This document shows positions 7,956 to 15,263 of a DNA stretch of 17,083 bases, piece after piece. This DNA comes from CAZQYB01 sp964582985. Lineage in GTDB: Bacteria; Planctomycetota; Phycisphaerae; Sedimentisphaerales; Anaerobacaceae. Location of the stretch: positions 1 through 17,083 of the forward strand of contig CAZOUM010000058.1 of the NCBI GenBank assembly GCA_964582985.1, written 5' to 3'. A program made the translations under genes and the position numbers. The first letter of the stretch is position 1, and the number at the start of each line of letters is the position of its first letter. The notes below the pieces were generated by a model. That model was not told the origin of the DNA, did not search any database, and saw nothing but the letters and a program-made list of their open reading frames with translations.

Positions 7956-9266
7956 TCAGATTAATTCTGTCTGGCCTGGAATCGCCACTGCTGGCACCGG
8001 CAAATCACCCATTTCATATTTTGGCAGGGTCAGGTCCAGCGTGGACTTATTCATCACCCACTCCCAGCTCAGCTCGCGACCGGTGTAGGCACTAATACGA
8101 CCCATAATTGCCGTCATCGTACTCTCCGCGACCTGCCTGCCTTCGTTTATGGGCTCGCCGGCTCGAATGCTGCTTATATGGTCAGCGTGCTGGCGGACAC
8201 TTGCCCTTATGCCCGGGCCGTCGTATTTGTAGGGATTTTGTCCCTCGATGTAGCCCAATCCTCGTGTTGTATAGGTGGTACCTTTTGTGCCAACCACTCT
8301 CTCAGAGACCCGGTTGGTTGTACCCTTAATCTGGCTGCACATACTCAGTATGCGGACGCCGCCCGGATACTCGTACTCGACAGCGAAATGGTCGAAGATA
8401 TTGCCGTACTCAGGACCCGTTCGCGCCTGCCGACCACCCATACCCAGGCACTTGACCGGATGCGAGCCAATTGCCCAGTTGATGATGTCGAGGTTGTGGA
8501 CGTGCTGTTCATTAATGTGGTCGCCGGAGAGCCAGGTGAAATATGGCCAGCATCGAATCTGCCATTCCATGTCAGACCAGTTAGATTGTCTTTTCGCAAA
8601 GTGCCAATCCTGCTCGCCCCAGTTCCAGTAGCATTGTCCGCCGACGATTTGTCCTATTTGGCCCCGGTGGACACGCTTGATGACCTCTATATACTGGGCC
8701 ATGCGGCGCTGCTGCGTGCCGGCAACGATAGACAGACCCTTTTGCTTGGCGAGTTCAGAGCTTGCGATTATCGAGCGTATGCCGACCGGGTCAACGGCGA
8801 CAGGTTTTTCCATAAACACGTGTTTTCCCGCTTCGACGGCGGCCTTTAGATGCTCGGGTCGAAAGCCGGGCGGCGCGGTCAGCAAAACCAGGTCGACATC
8901 CGACTCGATGACTTTCTTATAAGCGTCGAATCCGATAAAGCATTTATCGTTGGTGACGCTTACCTTATCATCGGCCTCTCTGCTGAGTTTGCCAAGCGAC
9001 TCGTCCAGACGGTCGCGGAAGACATCGGCCATGGCAACTATCTCAACTCCGTCAGCCGATTTGATGCAGTTTATGGCGTCTCCCGTTCCACGACTGCCGC
9101 AGCCTATTAATCCTACTCGTATTTTGTCCGAGCCTGCGGCAAAGACCCGGCTGGAACCGCCCGAAGTCAATGCCGCCAGCGACAATGCCGCGGAGCTCTT
9201 AACAAAATCGCGACGCGAGATTCGTCGCCCATGTCCCGAACTGTCATGCTCTCTTGTTTGTTTCAT
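7956..9266 (-). CDS. Tat-exported Gfo/Idh/MocA family oxidoreductase (second tandem paralogue)
   Basis: 436 residues, same architecture as its neighbour at 6591-7904: a twin-arginine signal (RRISRRDFVKSSAALSLAAL, 14-33), a Rossmann loop IRVGLIGCGSRGTG (49-62), the EKP motif (153-155) and the histidine-rich segment SGDHINEQHVHNLDIINW. The blocks VKCLGMGGRQART and RVSERVVGTKG are identical in both, so the pair arose by tandem duplication. Differences cluster in the insert between the YWN motif and the WSDME motif, where this copy lacks the lysine-rich stretch of its neighbour. That insert lies near the expected active-site rim and could change substrate range (inference). The ATG at 9266 has GAGGAG upstream. 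It follows the DUF1080 gene by 35 bp and is probably co-transcribed with it. Confidence 0.9.
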   Translation of the reverse strand: MKQTREHDSSGHGRRISRRDFVKSSAALSLAALTSGGSSRVFAAGSDKIRVGLIGCGSRGTGDAINCIKSADGVEIVAMADVFRDRLDESLGKLSREADDKVSVTNDKCFIGFDAYKKVIESDVDLVLLTAPPGFRPEHLKAAVEAGKHVFMEKPVAVDPVGIRSIIASSELAKQKGLSIVAGTQQRRMAQYIEVIKRVHRGQIGQIVGGQCYWNWGEQDWHFAKRQSNWSDMEWQIRCWPYFTWLSGDHINEQHVHNLDIINWAIGSHPVKCLGMGGRQARTGPEYGNIFDHFAVEYEYPGGVRILSMCSQIKGTTNRVSERVVGTKGTTYTTRGLGYIEGQNPYKYDGPGIRASVRQHADHISSIRAGEPINEGRQVAESTMTAIMGRISAYTGRELSWEWVMNKSTLDLTLPKYEMGDLPVPAVAIPGQTELI

Positions 9267-9301
9267 AACCTGCTCCTCTTATTTATATGACACCTTCAGA
9301 A

Positions 9302-10036
9302 TCAATCCAGCGACCTCGGGCCCAAGGACTCAATGTAGATGTTGCGGAACTCGATGGGCGAGCCTTCGCTCTGGAGACATATCCTGCCGGAAGTTTCCGT
9401 TGCGCTGGTGCCTTTGTTCTGCAGCTCACCGTTAACATAGTTGAGGATTGTGTCGCCTCGGCAAATTATGTCGTAAGTATTCCACTGGCCGGGGGCTTTT
9501 TCGCTGCTTTCCTGTTTCTTCGGCACAATCACGTACTGCTCGCTAACGTCCTGTATAAACCTGCCGCCAACACTGATGCCGGTCCCGCCGATAAGCACGA
9601 AGTCTCCCGCATTGCCAGACTTCAACTGAGACTCGATGCATCTGGGCCAGACCTTATCCGGCCCGCTGGCGTGCAGCAGCACTCCGCTGTTGGTGGGCTG
9701 TTCGACCCACCGCCATTCGAGATGCAGCTTGTAGTCGGAGTAGTCCGCTTGCGTCCTCATGTAGCAATTGGGCCGTCCCCTGCAATGGATAACACCATCT
9801 TTTACCGACCATACCGAATGTACATCCACGCTTCTCCCGGTAAGATGGGGTCTTCGACTGTCGGGAACAAAAAGCTTCCACCCGCTAAAGTCTTTACCGT
9901 TCCAGAGAGCAACTCTCTTCTGCGAGGCACATCCGGCCGTTGCCAAAACGGCTGATAGTACAACTGCCGCCACCCCCGGTAAGATGGGGTCCTTGGGCCC
10001 AAGGTCTGCGACCAATCCAACTGTAATTTTTCTCAT
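9302..10036 (-). CDS. DUF1080 (3-keto-disaccharide hydrolase family) lipoprotein with two intragenic repeat insertions
   Basis: 244 residues. After an N-terminal export signal ending in LATAGC (Cys36, imperfect lipobox with Thr at -3), the DUF1080 fold is plain: VALWNGKDFSGWKLF (42-56), VWSVKDGVIHCRG (75-87), LHLEWRW, TNSGVLLH, IESQL and IEFRNIYI near the end. Known members act on 3-keto glycosides made by Gfo/Idh/MocA enzymes, cleaving the glycosidic bond, which fits the neighbours on both sides. Two copies of the 25-bp repeat lie in frame: one inside the signal peptide (VADLGPKDPILPG, 9-21) and one in a loop before the first core strand (SRRPHLTGR, 60-68). The tail GPRSLD after IYIESL carries a near-copy of the palindrome found in the first insertion. 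Despite these, the frame and core are intact. Confidence 0.88.
   Translation of the reverse strand: MRKITVGLVADLGPKDPILPGVAAVVLSAVLATAGCASQKRVALWNGKDFSGWKLFVPDSRRPHLTGRSVDVHSVWSVKDGVIHCRGRPNCYMRTQADYSDYKLHLEWRWVEQPTNSGVLLHASGPDKVWPRCIESQLKSGNAGDFVLIGGTGISVGGRFIQDVSEQYVIVPKKQESSEKAPGQWNTYDIICRGDTILNYVNGELQNKGTSATETSGRICLQSEGSPIEFRNIYIESLGPRSLD
9834..9858 (-). repeat. 25-bp dispersed repeat, copy A (inside DUF1080 gene)
   Basis: Matches the consensus CCCCCGGTAAGATGGGG plus TCTGCGAC (plus-strand reading) with two differences: the second C is T, and TCTTCGAC replaces TCTGCGAC. On the coding strand it is read in the frame giving SRRPHLTGR. The T leaves a T-G wobble in the CCCC/GGGG stem. Its flank (GACTGTCG) is shared with copy E, suggesting a subtype. 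Confidence 0.85.
9973..10012 (-). repeat. 25-bp dispersed repeat, copy B, with nested 14-bp palindrome
   Basis: Exact consensus at both ends, split by a 15-bp insertion that contains the perfect palindrome CCTTGGGCCCAAGG (9991-10004). It is read on the coding strand as VADLGPKDPILPG within the signal peptide of the DUF1080 protein. The extra 15 bp are five codons and keep the frame. Confidence 0.85.
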
Positions 10037-10072
10037 CCTTCAAATTCCTTAAATTCGATTTTTCAGAAACTA

Positions 10073-11056
10073 TTAGAAGTCATCGCAGGCCCGATAGGCT
10101 TCTATCACCGCCCTTTCACCTTCTTTGCCGCGCTTGCTGTTGCCATGCTCCATACCCACAACATCTTTGTAACCTTTCTTGTAGAGGTGCTTGAAGATGT
10201 TCTTATAGTTGATTTCGCCGGTGGTTGGCTCTTTGCGCCCGGGATTATCACCCACCTGGAAATAGGCGATTTCCTCCCACGCCATATCTAAGTTGGGAAT
10301 AAGATTACCCTCGGTAACCTGCTGATGATAAATGTCGTCAAGTATCTTGCAGGAAGGACTGCCTACCGCCCGGCAAATCTGATAGGCCTGGGGAATTTTG
10401 GTCAAAAACAGACCTGGATGATTTCTCCACCAGTTAAGCGGTTCGAGCACCATCACGAAACCGGAAGGCTCGCACACCTCGGCACAATACTTGAGGTTCT
10501 CGATTGCATTTGCGGTCTGATAGTCCCACTCCACGTTGTTGTCATAGGCGGCCGGCACCACCGTGCCCCACTTGGCGTTGACCCGCCTGGCTACTTCAAC
10601 GGCCTCCTTCATATTCTTGACCAGTCTTTCTCGAATAGTTTTGTCTTTTCGAACAAAGGTTTGCTTGCCGAATTCACCGAGACCATAAGCGACAAAGACG
10701 CCCATAGTCATCCCCAGTCGGCCCATTTCGCGCGCAATCTTTTCCTGTATTTCCCTGGACTTTTTCATCATGCCATTGTCTTCCAGCGCGGTAAAACCTT
10801 CATCGGCCATAAACTTCAACTGGTCTATGAGGTCTTTGCCGGCGTGGTGCCTAAACATCCCGAAATGCGGTGCGTATTTGAGCTTGAATTTCCCCTTGCC
10901 TGCTGATTTTTCCGCCACCTGTCCTTTAGCCGCTACAGTCGATAGCGCCACTGCCGCAGCGGTACTGCCCAAAAAGCTGCGCCGGGAAATCTGCCCCCGG
11001 TAAGATGGGGTCTGCGACCTGTCTTTTCTTTTGATATTTTTTTTCTGGTCTTTCAT
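10073..11056 (-). CDS. Tat-exported Hyi-like TIM-barrel isomerase/epimerase family protein
   Basis: 327 residues from ATG 11056. That start is chosen because GAGGG lies eight bases upstream; a TTG five codons earlier would also keep the frame but lacks a good site. Seen: a twin-arginine signal (QISRRSFLGSTAAAVALSTV, 22-41), then a xylose-isomerase-like barrel of the hydroxypyruvate isomerase / AP endonuclease 2 superfamily. Metal-ligand candidates are VLEPLNWW (Glu205), ILDDIYH (Asp241, His244), FQVGDNPGRKEP and GMEHG (Glu303). Relatives encoded beside DUF1080 and Gfo/Idh/MocA genes process keto-sugars from oxidative glycoside cleavage, as isomerase, epimerase or hydratase. Copy C of the dispersed repeat encodes RSQTPSYRG (13-21), directly before the Tat motif. 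That lengthens the basic n-region but leaves SRRSFLG intact. Exact reaction unknown. Confidence 0.87.
   Translation of the reverse strand: MKDQKKNIKRKDRSQTPSYRGQISRRSFLGSTAAAVALSTVAAKGQVAEKSAGKGKFKLKYAPHFGMFRHHAGKDLIDQLKFMADEGFTALEDNGMMKKSREIQEKIAREMGRLGMTMGVFVAYGLGEFGKQTFVRKDKTIRERLVKNMKEAVEVARRVNAKWGTVVPAAYDNNVEWDYQTANAIENLKYCAEVCEPSGFVMVLEPLNWWRNHPGLFLTKIPQAYQICRAVGSPSCKILDDIYHQQVTEGNLIPNLDMAWEEIAYFQVGDNPGRKEPTTGEINYKNIFKHLYKKGYKDVVGMEHGNSKRGKEGERAVIEAYRACDDF
10994..11018 (-). repeat. 25-bp dispersed repeat, copy C (inside TIM-barrel gene)
   Basis: Perfect consensus copy. On the coding strand it is read in a third frame as RSQTPSYRG, just upstream of the Tat motif of the TIM-barrel protein. 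Confidence 0.9.
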
Positions 11057-11075
11057 ATCGATATCCCTCAAAAAA

Positions 11076-11131
11076 GTTCATAGTTGTGTGTTCGTAGTTC
11101 ATCGATGAACTAATTACAATGAACAATGAAC
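11076..11131. repeat. 56-bp inverted array of heptamers
   Basis: Eight 7-bp units in exact phase fill the gap between the HEAT gene stop (11133) and the TIM-barrel gene. The left four follow GTTCATA/GTTCATC and variants; the right four follow the complement, AATGAAC/GATGAAC and variants. The centre is an 18-bp perfect palindrome, TAGTTCATCGATGAACTA (11095-11112). The array can fold as an imperfect long hairpin. Function unknown: an operator, an RNA element, or a short-tandem-repeat-like expansion. Confidence 0.75.
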
Positions 11132-11132
11132 A

Positions 11133-13601
11133 CTATTCTTTAAGCTTCAGTCTTATTTCGCTCATCTTGGCCCCGTCTTCACGCTGGTCTATGATAAGAA
11201 TATGTTTTCCTTTCTCAACCGGATATTCCTGAGCAAACTCTTTCCACTCCCAGTCTTTCGTAATGTTGTCATTCCATTTGAAATAGGGATTGTCATCAAG
11301 TTTTACATGCCAGGAATCGTCATCGTTAGAAGCACAGCTTATGAAGAAATCCAAATGTAAAATTCCCTTCTGAGCTGTATTAAAACTATAAATTGCTCTG
11401 CCACCTTTACCGGGCTCTTCGAGCCGTTGGCCCTCGCCTGGTACAACGATATATATGACACCGTCCTTATCCGACGTAAGCTCCATAGGCGGTGTCAGTA
11501 TTGCTTTGAGCGGCTTCAGCAGTATTTGCTTTTCTACGGTTACTACCGCCGGCCCACTGTCGCCGACTTTTCGCATCTTGTCAAGGGCCGCATTTGCTTC
11601 TTGCGCATGTTCCTTCTTTATCGCCACCGCAATTGCCATATAGGCAACTTCTGCTTCGGCTTTAACAGCTTTATCTTCGAGATATGGTTCCACAAACTTA
11701 AGCGCCTCAACCGTCTGCAGCTTGGGAATTCTGGCCAGGACCAACCTCTTTTCTTCCGGCCTACTCGCCGCCTCCATTGCAGCCTTGTATAGCTTCAGTG
11801 TCTCCTCAGCCGAACGGTCGCTGGGAAGTCCCATCATCCGTATGTATCCGCGAAGGGCTAACACGCGGTGGATTTGCTCCGGCGCGGTGCGGGCAAGTTC
11901 AATCAATATCTCCGCCGGTTCTGCTTCCGGCCAGCCTGCAAGCGCGCGAACAGCAGCGTCACGCACTTTAGCATCTTCGTCCTTCAAAGCTGCCCGAAGC
12001 GCCGGCAGCGCACTGTTATCACCTATTTTGCCCAGTACACTCAGTAGAGAACAGCGACTCTTGATATCTTTGACCGAAGGCAGTGCAGCCAGTACCGCTT
12101 CGGCCCGTCGGCCCTTATCAACAATCCTGCGGGCAACGACAGCTACGCATCGCTCGGCCTGTTTACGCTCCGCTTCGGTCTGAACATTCGTCAAGAGTTG
12201 TATCAACGCCGGCAAATCCTTCTGTCCGGCAACAACCCTTAAAACCTTAAACGATTCAAGCCGAACCTTACCTTCAGAATCACTTGCTGTTTTTAACAGC
12301 GTCTTTATCCCCGTCACCGCATTGCGCTCACCAATACTGCGAATCAATTCAACTTTGACTTTAGAACCAGCCTTCGGGATGCCGGCCAAAATCCTTTGGT
12401 CAACTTTTGGGTCGCGCAGGCGATAGAGACTCTCGCGGGCGGCTTCGCGTTCGGGACCCGTTGCAGTTGCAGCCGCCTTGGCCAGCAAATCAACGGTTGA
12501 AGCGTCACCTAATACGCCCAGTGTACTAAAAGCAGCGCTGCGAACGTCGGATTCAGCGCTTTTAGTGGCATTGATAACTGCAGGCAGCGCAGCACTGTCG
12601 CCGCGGCCAGCCAGCGCAGAAAGAAGCTGAACCTGTCCTGCGACCTTAAGATTCGGCAGTTCCGCGGCTACAGCTTTTGTCACCTCCGTCCCTGGTATTT
12701 CCCTCAAAAGACCAATGACCAGAGTCTTCATTTCCGGCCGGCCGTACTTAAGGGCGTCAATGACAAAAGCGGCGCCCCTTCGTGGCTCGGCGGTAATAAT
12801 ACCTCGCAGCGCAGCAATACGAATCTGCACAGGTTCTATAGGGGTATACAGCCGCCTGTAAGTCCTCATTGCCCATCTCGTATTACCCTCAGCCAAAAAC
12901 CTTTCCGCGCACATCAGCTTCGCATCCACCCAGGCCGAGTGTAGCTCACTGCGCATTTTCGGGTTGACTCCGCCTAACGCCTTGACCGCTTCCCTGCTGC
13001 CAATCTTGCCTAATGCTGATAATCCTGCAAGTGCAATCTCTCTATCAACATGGGTCGCCAGCAGACTACCAAGTTTTTCTACTGCTTCTTTGTCGCGCCG
13101 CTCGCCTATTGAATTGATTATCCCGACCTTCACTTTGCCGCTGGTATAATCCAAAGCTCTGCGCAGTGCCTTATCAACGGCCGAGCCCGGTATACGCTCC
13201 AAAGCATATCGCGACATATCTGATGTCTGCGCGTCAACCAGCATTTTAGTCAGCGTGGGTACGGCCTCCCCCGGTAAGAAGGGGTCTGCGACTTCAGTGC
13301 CGATGATACTGAGCTTTCGACAGATAAACTGTTTGCAGGCAAGCGTTGCATCCGAGTCCAACACTTCCAGAAGACGTTTCTCAATTCGTCTTAATTCCTT
13401 GGCCGAGTCGGACGCGTCACGAATAATATCGGTAAGCTGGGTAAGCGGCTGACGACTTTGGCCGTAATCGTAGGTGACAATCTTTGACAGCACTTCATCC
13501 AACGATGCTGCTTGTGTCTGCGCTGACGATATTTTTCCGACCAGGACAAAACACAAAACGGTAATTAACGAAGCTGTAAAAACTTTTGTCCAGCGATTCA
13601 T
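11133..13601 (-). CDS. Secreted HEAT-repeat protein with C-terminal galactose-binding-like domain
   Basis: 822 residues. A signal peptide (hydrophobic about 8-26, ending near SSAQ) is followed by an array of HEAT-type helical repeats over about residues 60-640. Typical units read LPALIQLLTN, SALPALRAALKDEDAKVRDAAVRAL and PAVINATKSAESDVRSAAFSTLG. The last 120 residues are all-beta in character (GRAIYSFNTAQKGILHLDFF, DSWHVKLDDNPYFKW, GKHILIIDQRED) and resemble a galactose-binding-like jelly roll. HEAT arrays are protein-binding scaffolds; the C-terminal domain may bind glycan or be structural. A role as an extracytoplasmic scaffold for the neighbouring exported enzymes is possible but only inferred from position. 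Copy D of the dispersed repeat encodes VADPFLPGE (104-112) in a loop between helices. The ATG at 13601 follows AAAGGGG. Confidence 0.85.
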   Translation of the reverse strand: MNRWTKVFTASLITVLCFVLVGKISSAQTQAASLDEVLSKIVTYDYGQSRQPLTQLTDIIRDASDSAKELRRIEKRLLEVLDSDATLACKQFICRKLSIIGTEVADPFLPGEAVPTLTKMLVDAQTSDMSRYALERIPGSAVDKALRRALDYTSGKVKVGIINSIGERRDKEAVEKLGSLLATHVDREIALAGLSALGKIGSREAVKALGGVNPKMRSELHSAWVDAKLMCAERFLAEGNTRWAMRTYRRLYTPIEPVQIRIAALRGIITAEPRRGAAFVIDALKYGRPEMKTLVIGLLREIPGTEVTKAVAAELPNLKVAGQVQLLSALAGRGDSAALPAVINATKSAESDVRSAAFSTLGVLGDASTVDLLAKAAATATGPEREAARESLYRLRDPKVDQRILAGIPKAGSKVKVELIRSIGERNAVTGIKTLLKTASDSEGKVRLESFKVLRVVAGQKDLPALIQLLTNVQTEAERKQAERCVAVVARRIVDKGRRAEAVLAALPSVKDIKSRCSLLSVLGKIGDNSALPALRAALKDEDAKVRDAAVRALAGWPEAEPAEILIELARTAPEQIHRVLALRGYIRMMGLPSDRSAEETLKLYKAAMEAASRPEEKRLVLARIPKLQTVEALKFVEPYLEDKAVKAEAEVAYMAIAVAIKKEHAQEANAALDKMRKVGDSGPAVVTVEKQILLKPLKAILTPPMELTSDKDGVIYIVVPGEGQRLEEPGKGGRAIYSFNTAQKGILHLDFFISCASNDDDSWHVKLDDNPYFKWNDNITKDWEWKEFAQEYPVEKGKHILIIDQREDGAKMSEIRLKLKE
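13268..13292 (-). repeat. 25-bp dispersed repeat, copy D (inside HEAT gene)
   Basis: One difference from consensus (GGTAAGAA instead of GGTAAGAT), in the hairpin loop. It is read on the coding strand as VADPFLPGE, the same frame as copy B, between two HEAT helices. Confidence 0.88.
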
Positions 13602-13669
13602 AATTTCCCCTTTCTCAATTTCCGGTTCGTTATTGTGTTACAGCTCTCTTGCTTTGCTTTATTGCTATA

Positions 13670-14977
13670 TTACAAGTGCCAGGGGCTGCGCATAGCGTTA
13701 CCAAGCATTCTGGTTGCGGTTGGGTCGTCAAGTATCTGTTCCGTATCAGGGTCAAAGCGTATCTTACGCCCCAGTGCCATGGCAATCTGGCCGAGATGAC
13801 CGACGCTGGCTGAACGGTGAGCCACCTCACACGGCGTGATAGTCAACTGCCGGCTCTTAACACAATCCAGGAAGTTCTGCAGGTGGTCCCGGCTTTTATA
13901 AAGCCGGATTTCATCGGGGCCGATGACTTCTTTTAGAACGCTTTTGGGATTCGAATCTAAGCTGCCGCGATTGACATAGACCCAGCCCCGGTCACCATAC
14001 CACTTTGCGCCGCCGGCAACGCTGCTGGATACGACCATCTGCACACCGTTGGCGTACTTACAGGTAAACTCGTACTCGGTCGGGGCGTTCCACAGTCCTT
14101 CTTTGGGATAGTCGCCCCAGCCCTCGACCTCCACCGGACCCGTGTAGTCCAGCCCGAGGCCCCAATGCGCGATATCAACATGATGGCCGACCCAGTCCAT
14201 GATTCTTCCGCCGCCATAATCGAGGTGCCAGCGCCAGTTTTTGTGCACGCGGGCAGGACAATACGGCGCCCACGGGGCCGGGCCAAGCCAGAACTCATAG
14301 TCCAGGTTTTCGGGTGGTGGACCGAGGGTCTGCTGGTCTTTGGTCTTGGCATAATCTTTATGCCCACTTCCCAAGCCGACCTCGACTTTGTAAACCTTGC
14401 CGATTCGCCCGTTGCGCACCAGTTCGCACGCATGATGAAAATTGGCCACCGACCGCTGCCAGCTGCCCGTCTGCCATACACGGCCGTACTGGCTAACCGC
14501 CTCGTACATCGCCCGGCCTTCGGCCAGACTGTGCGACAGTGGTTTTTCGCCGTGAATATCGAGCCCGGCTCGCGCAGCGGCAATGACAGGGATGGCATGC
14601 CAATGGTCAGGCAAAGCAATGCAAACCGCGTCCAGGTCACCGCGAGCAATCAACTCCCGGAAGTTATCGTACGTTGCGCAGTCCTTGTTCCCGTACTTCT
14701 CATCTACTGTTTTCTTTGCTTTATCGAGATGGTTCCTGTCCACGTCGCAAACAGCCACAAACTGGACTTCATCTTTCGCGAGAAACCCGCGCATGTTGCC
14801 CATGCCCTGCCAGCCGATGCCGATAGCGCCCATCACAATACGATTACTTGGAGCAATTGTACGGGCCTTACCCAAAGCCGACGAAGCAACGACATAAGGA
14901 AATCCTATCGCACCTGCGGCCAGGCCCGCTGCCCTTTTTAGAAACTGACGACGGTTGATATTATCTTTATTAACCAT
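13670..14977 (-). CDS. Tat-exported Gfo/Idh/MocA family oxidoreductase (divergent third member)
   Basis: 435 residues. A twin-arginine signal is seen (INRRQFLKRAAGLAAGAIG, 7-25), then a Rossmann loop MGAIGIGWQGMG (49-60), DHWH (124-127), the family motif GEKPLSHSLAEGR (143-155, Lys145) and the tryptophan-rich substrate-side segment NWRWHLDYGGGRIMDWVGHH. It is clearly a different subfamily from the tandem pair downstream: the pocket histidines lie in WVGHHVDIAHWGLG, and the C-terminus is of the kind common in Planctomycetota. It is the first gene of the apparent unit and is followed by the HEAT gene after 68 bp. An AGGA lies about ten bases before the ATG. A sugar or glycoside dehydrogenase acting outside the cytoplasm is inferred; substrate and direction are unknown. 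Confidence 0.9.
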   Translation of the reverse strand: MVNKDNINRRQFLKRAAGLAAGAIGFPYVVASSALGKARTIAPSNRIVMGAIGIGWQGMGNMRGFLAKDEVQFVAVCDVDRNHLDKAKKTVDEKYGNKDCATYDNFRELIARGDLDAVCIALPDHWHAIPVIAAARAGLDIHGEKPLSHSLAEGRAMYEAVSQYGRVWQTGSWQRSVANFHHACELVRNGRIGKVYKVEVGLGSGHKDYAKTKDQQTLGPPPENLDYEFWLGPAPWAPYCPARVHKNWRWHLDYGGGRIMDWVGHHVDIAHWGLGLDYTGPVEVEGWGDYPKEGLWNAPTEYEFTCKYANGVQMVVSSSVAGGAKWYGDRGWVYVNRGSLDSNPKSVLKEVIGPDEIRLYKSRDHLQNFLDCVKSRQLTITPCEVAHRSASVGHLGQIAMALGRKIRFDPDTEQILDDPTATRMLGNAMRSPWHL

Positions 14978-15063
14978 TAGCGACTATCCTGATAATTCGA
15001 ATTCTTAATTTTTCCAGGCCTGCCAACCTCCTGTCACATGAGAATTGTTACAGGTCACGTCAT

Positions 15064-15088
15064 CTCCCGGTAAGATGGAGTCTGCGAC
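15064..15088 (-). repeat. 25-bp dispersed repeat, copy E (intergenic)
   Basis: Two differences from consensus, C2 to T and G16 to A, which pair with each other in the predicted stem (CTCC with GGAG). This compensatory change supports the hairpin. The flank GACTGTCG is shared with copy A. Confidence 0.85.
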
Positions 15089-15144
15089 TGTCGCGCTGCT
15101 TACCCAGAAAGAACAATTATAAGAGAAAAACCTATTGGTATCAA

Positions 15145-15169
15145 CCCCCGGTAAGATGGGGTCTGCGAC
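15145..15169 (-). repeat. 25-bp dispersed repeat, copy F (intergenic)
   Basis: Perfect consensus copy 56 bp beyond copy E, same orientation, in non-coding DNA upstream of the oxidoreductase operon. Confidence 0.9.
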
Positions 15170-15263
15170 ACGCAGATTCCCACACAGATTTGATGTGGCA
15201 GTTTCGGAGAAGTTTTGAGTTGCCGGTTAGCTGCCGCCGGCTATAATTGCAAAACAAAGTCAG

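Noticed and set aside
8178..8849. Long plus-strand open frame (223 codons) across the second tandem oxidoreductase
   Set aside because: It is the antisense of a clearly conserved enzyme gene, with no family motif of its own. The matching antisense frame over the sister gene is broken.
11057..11071. TTG start five codons upstream for the TIM-barrel gene
   Set aside because: The GAGGG ribosome-binding site is spaced correctly for the ATG at 11056, not for the TTG.
13957..14649. Same-strand 230-codon frame inside the first oxidoreductase gene
   Set aside because: A shifted-frame shadow of the real gene; its composition is the arginine/serine-rich pattern typical of a wrong frame.
14165..14941. 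Plus-strand open frame of 258 codons across the first oxidoreductase gene
   Set aside because: Antisense of conserved Gfo/Idh/MocA motifs (Rossmann loop, EKP); no coding features of its own.
9834..15169. CRISPR array as explanation of the 25-bp repeats
   Set aside because: Spacing is irregular (56 bp to over 2 kb), copies lie within coding sequence, and no cas gene is present.
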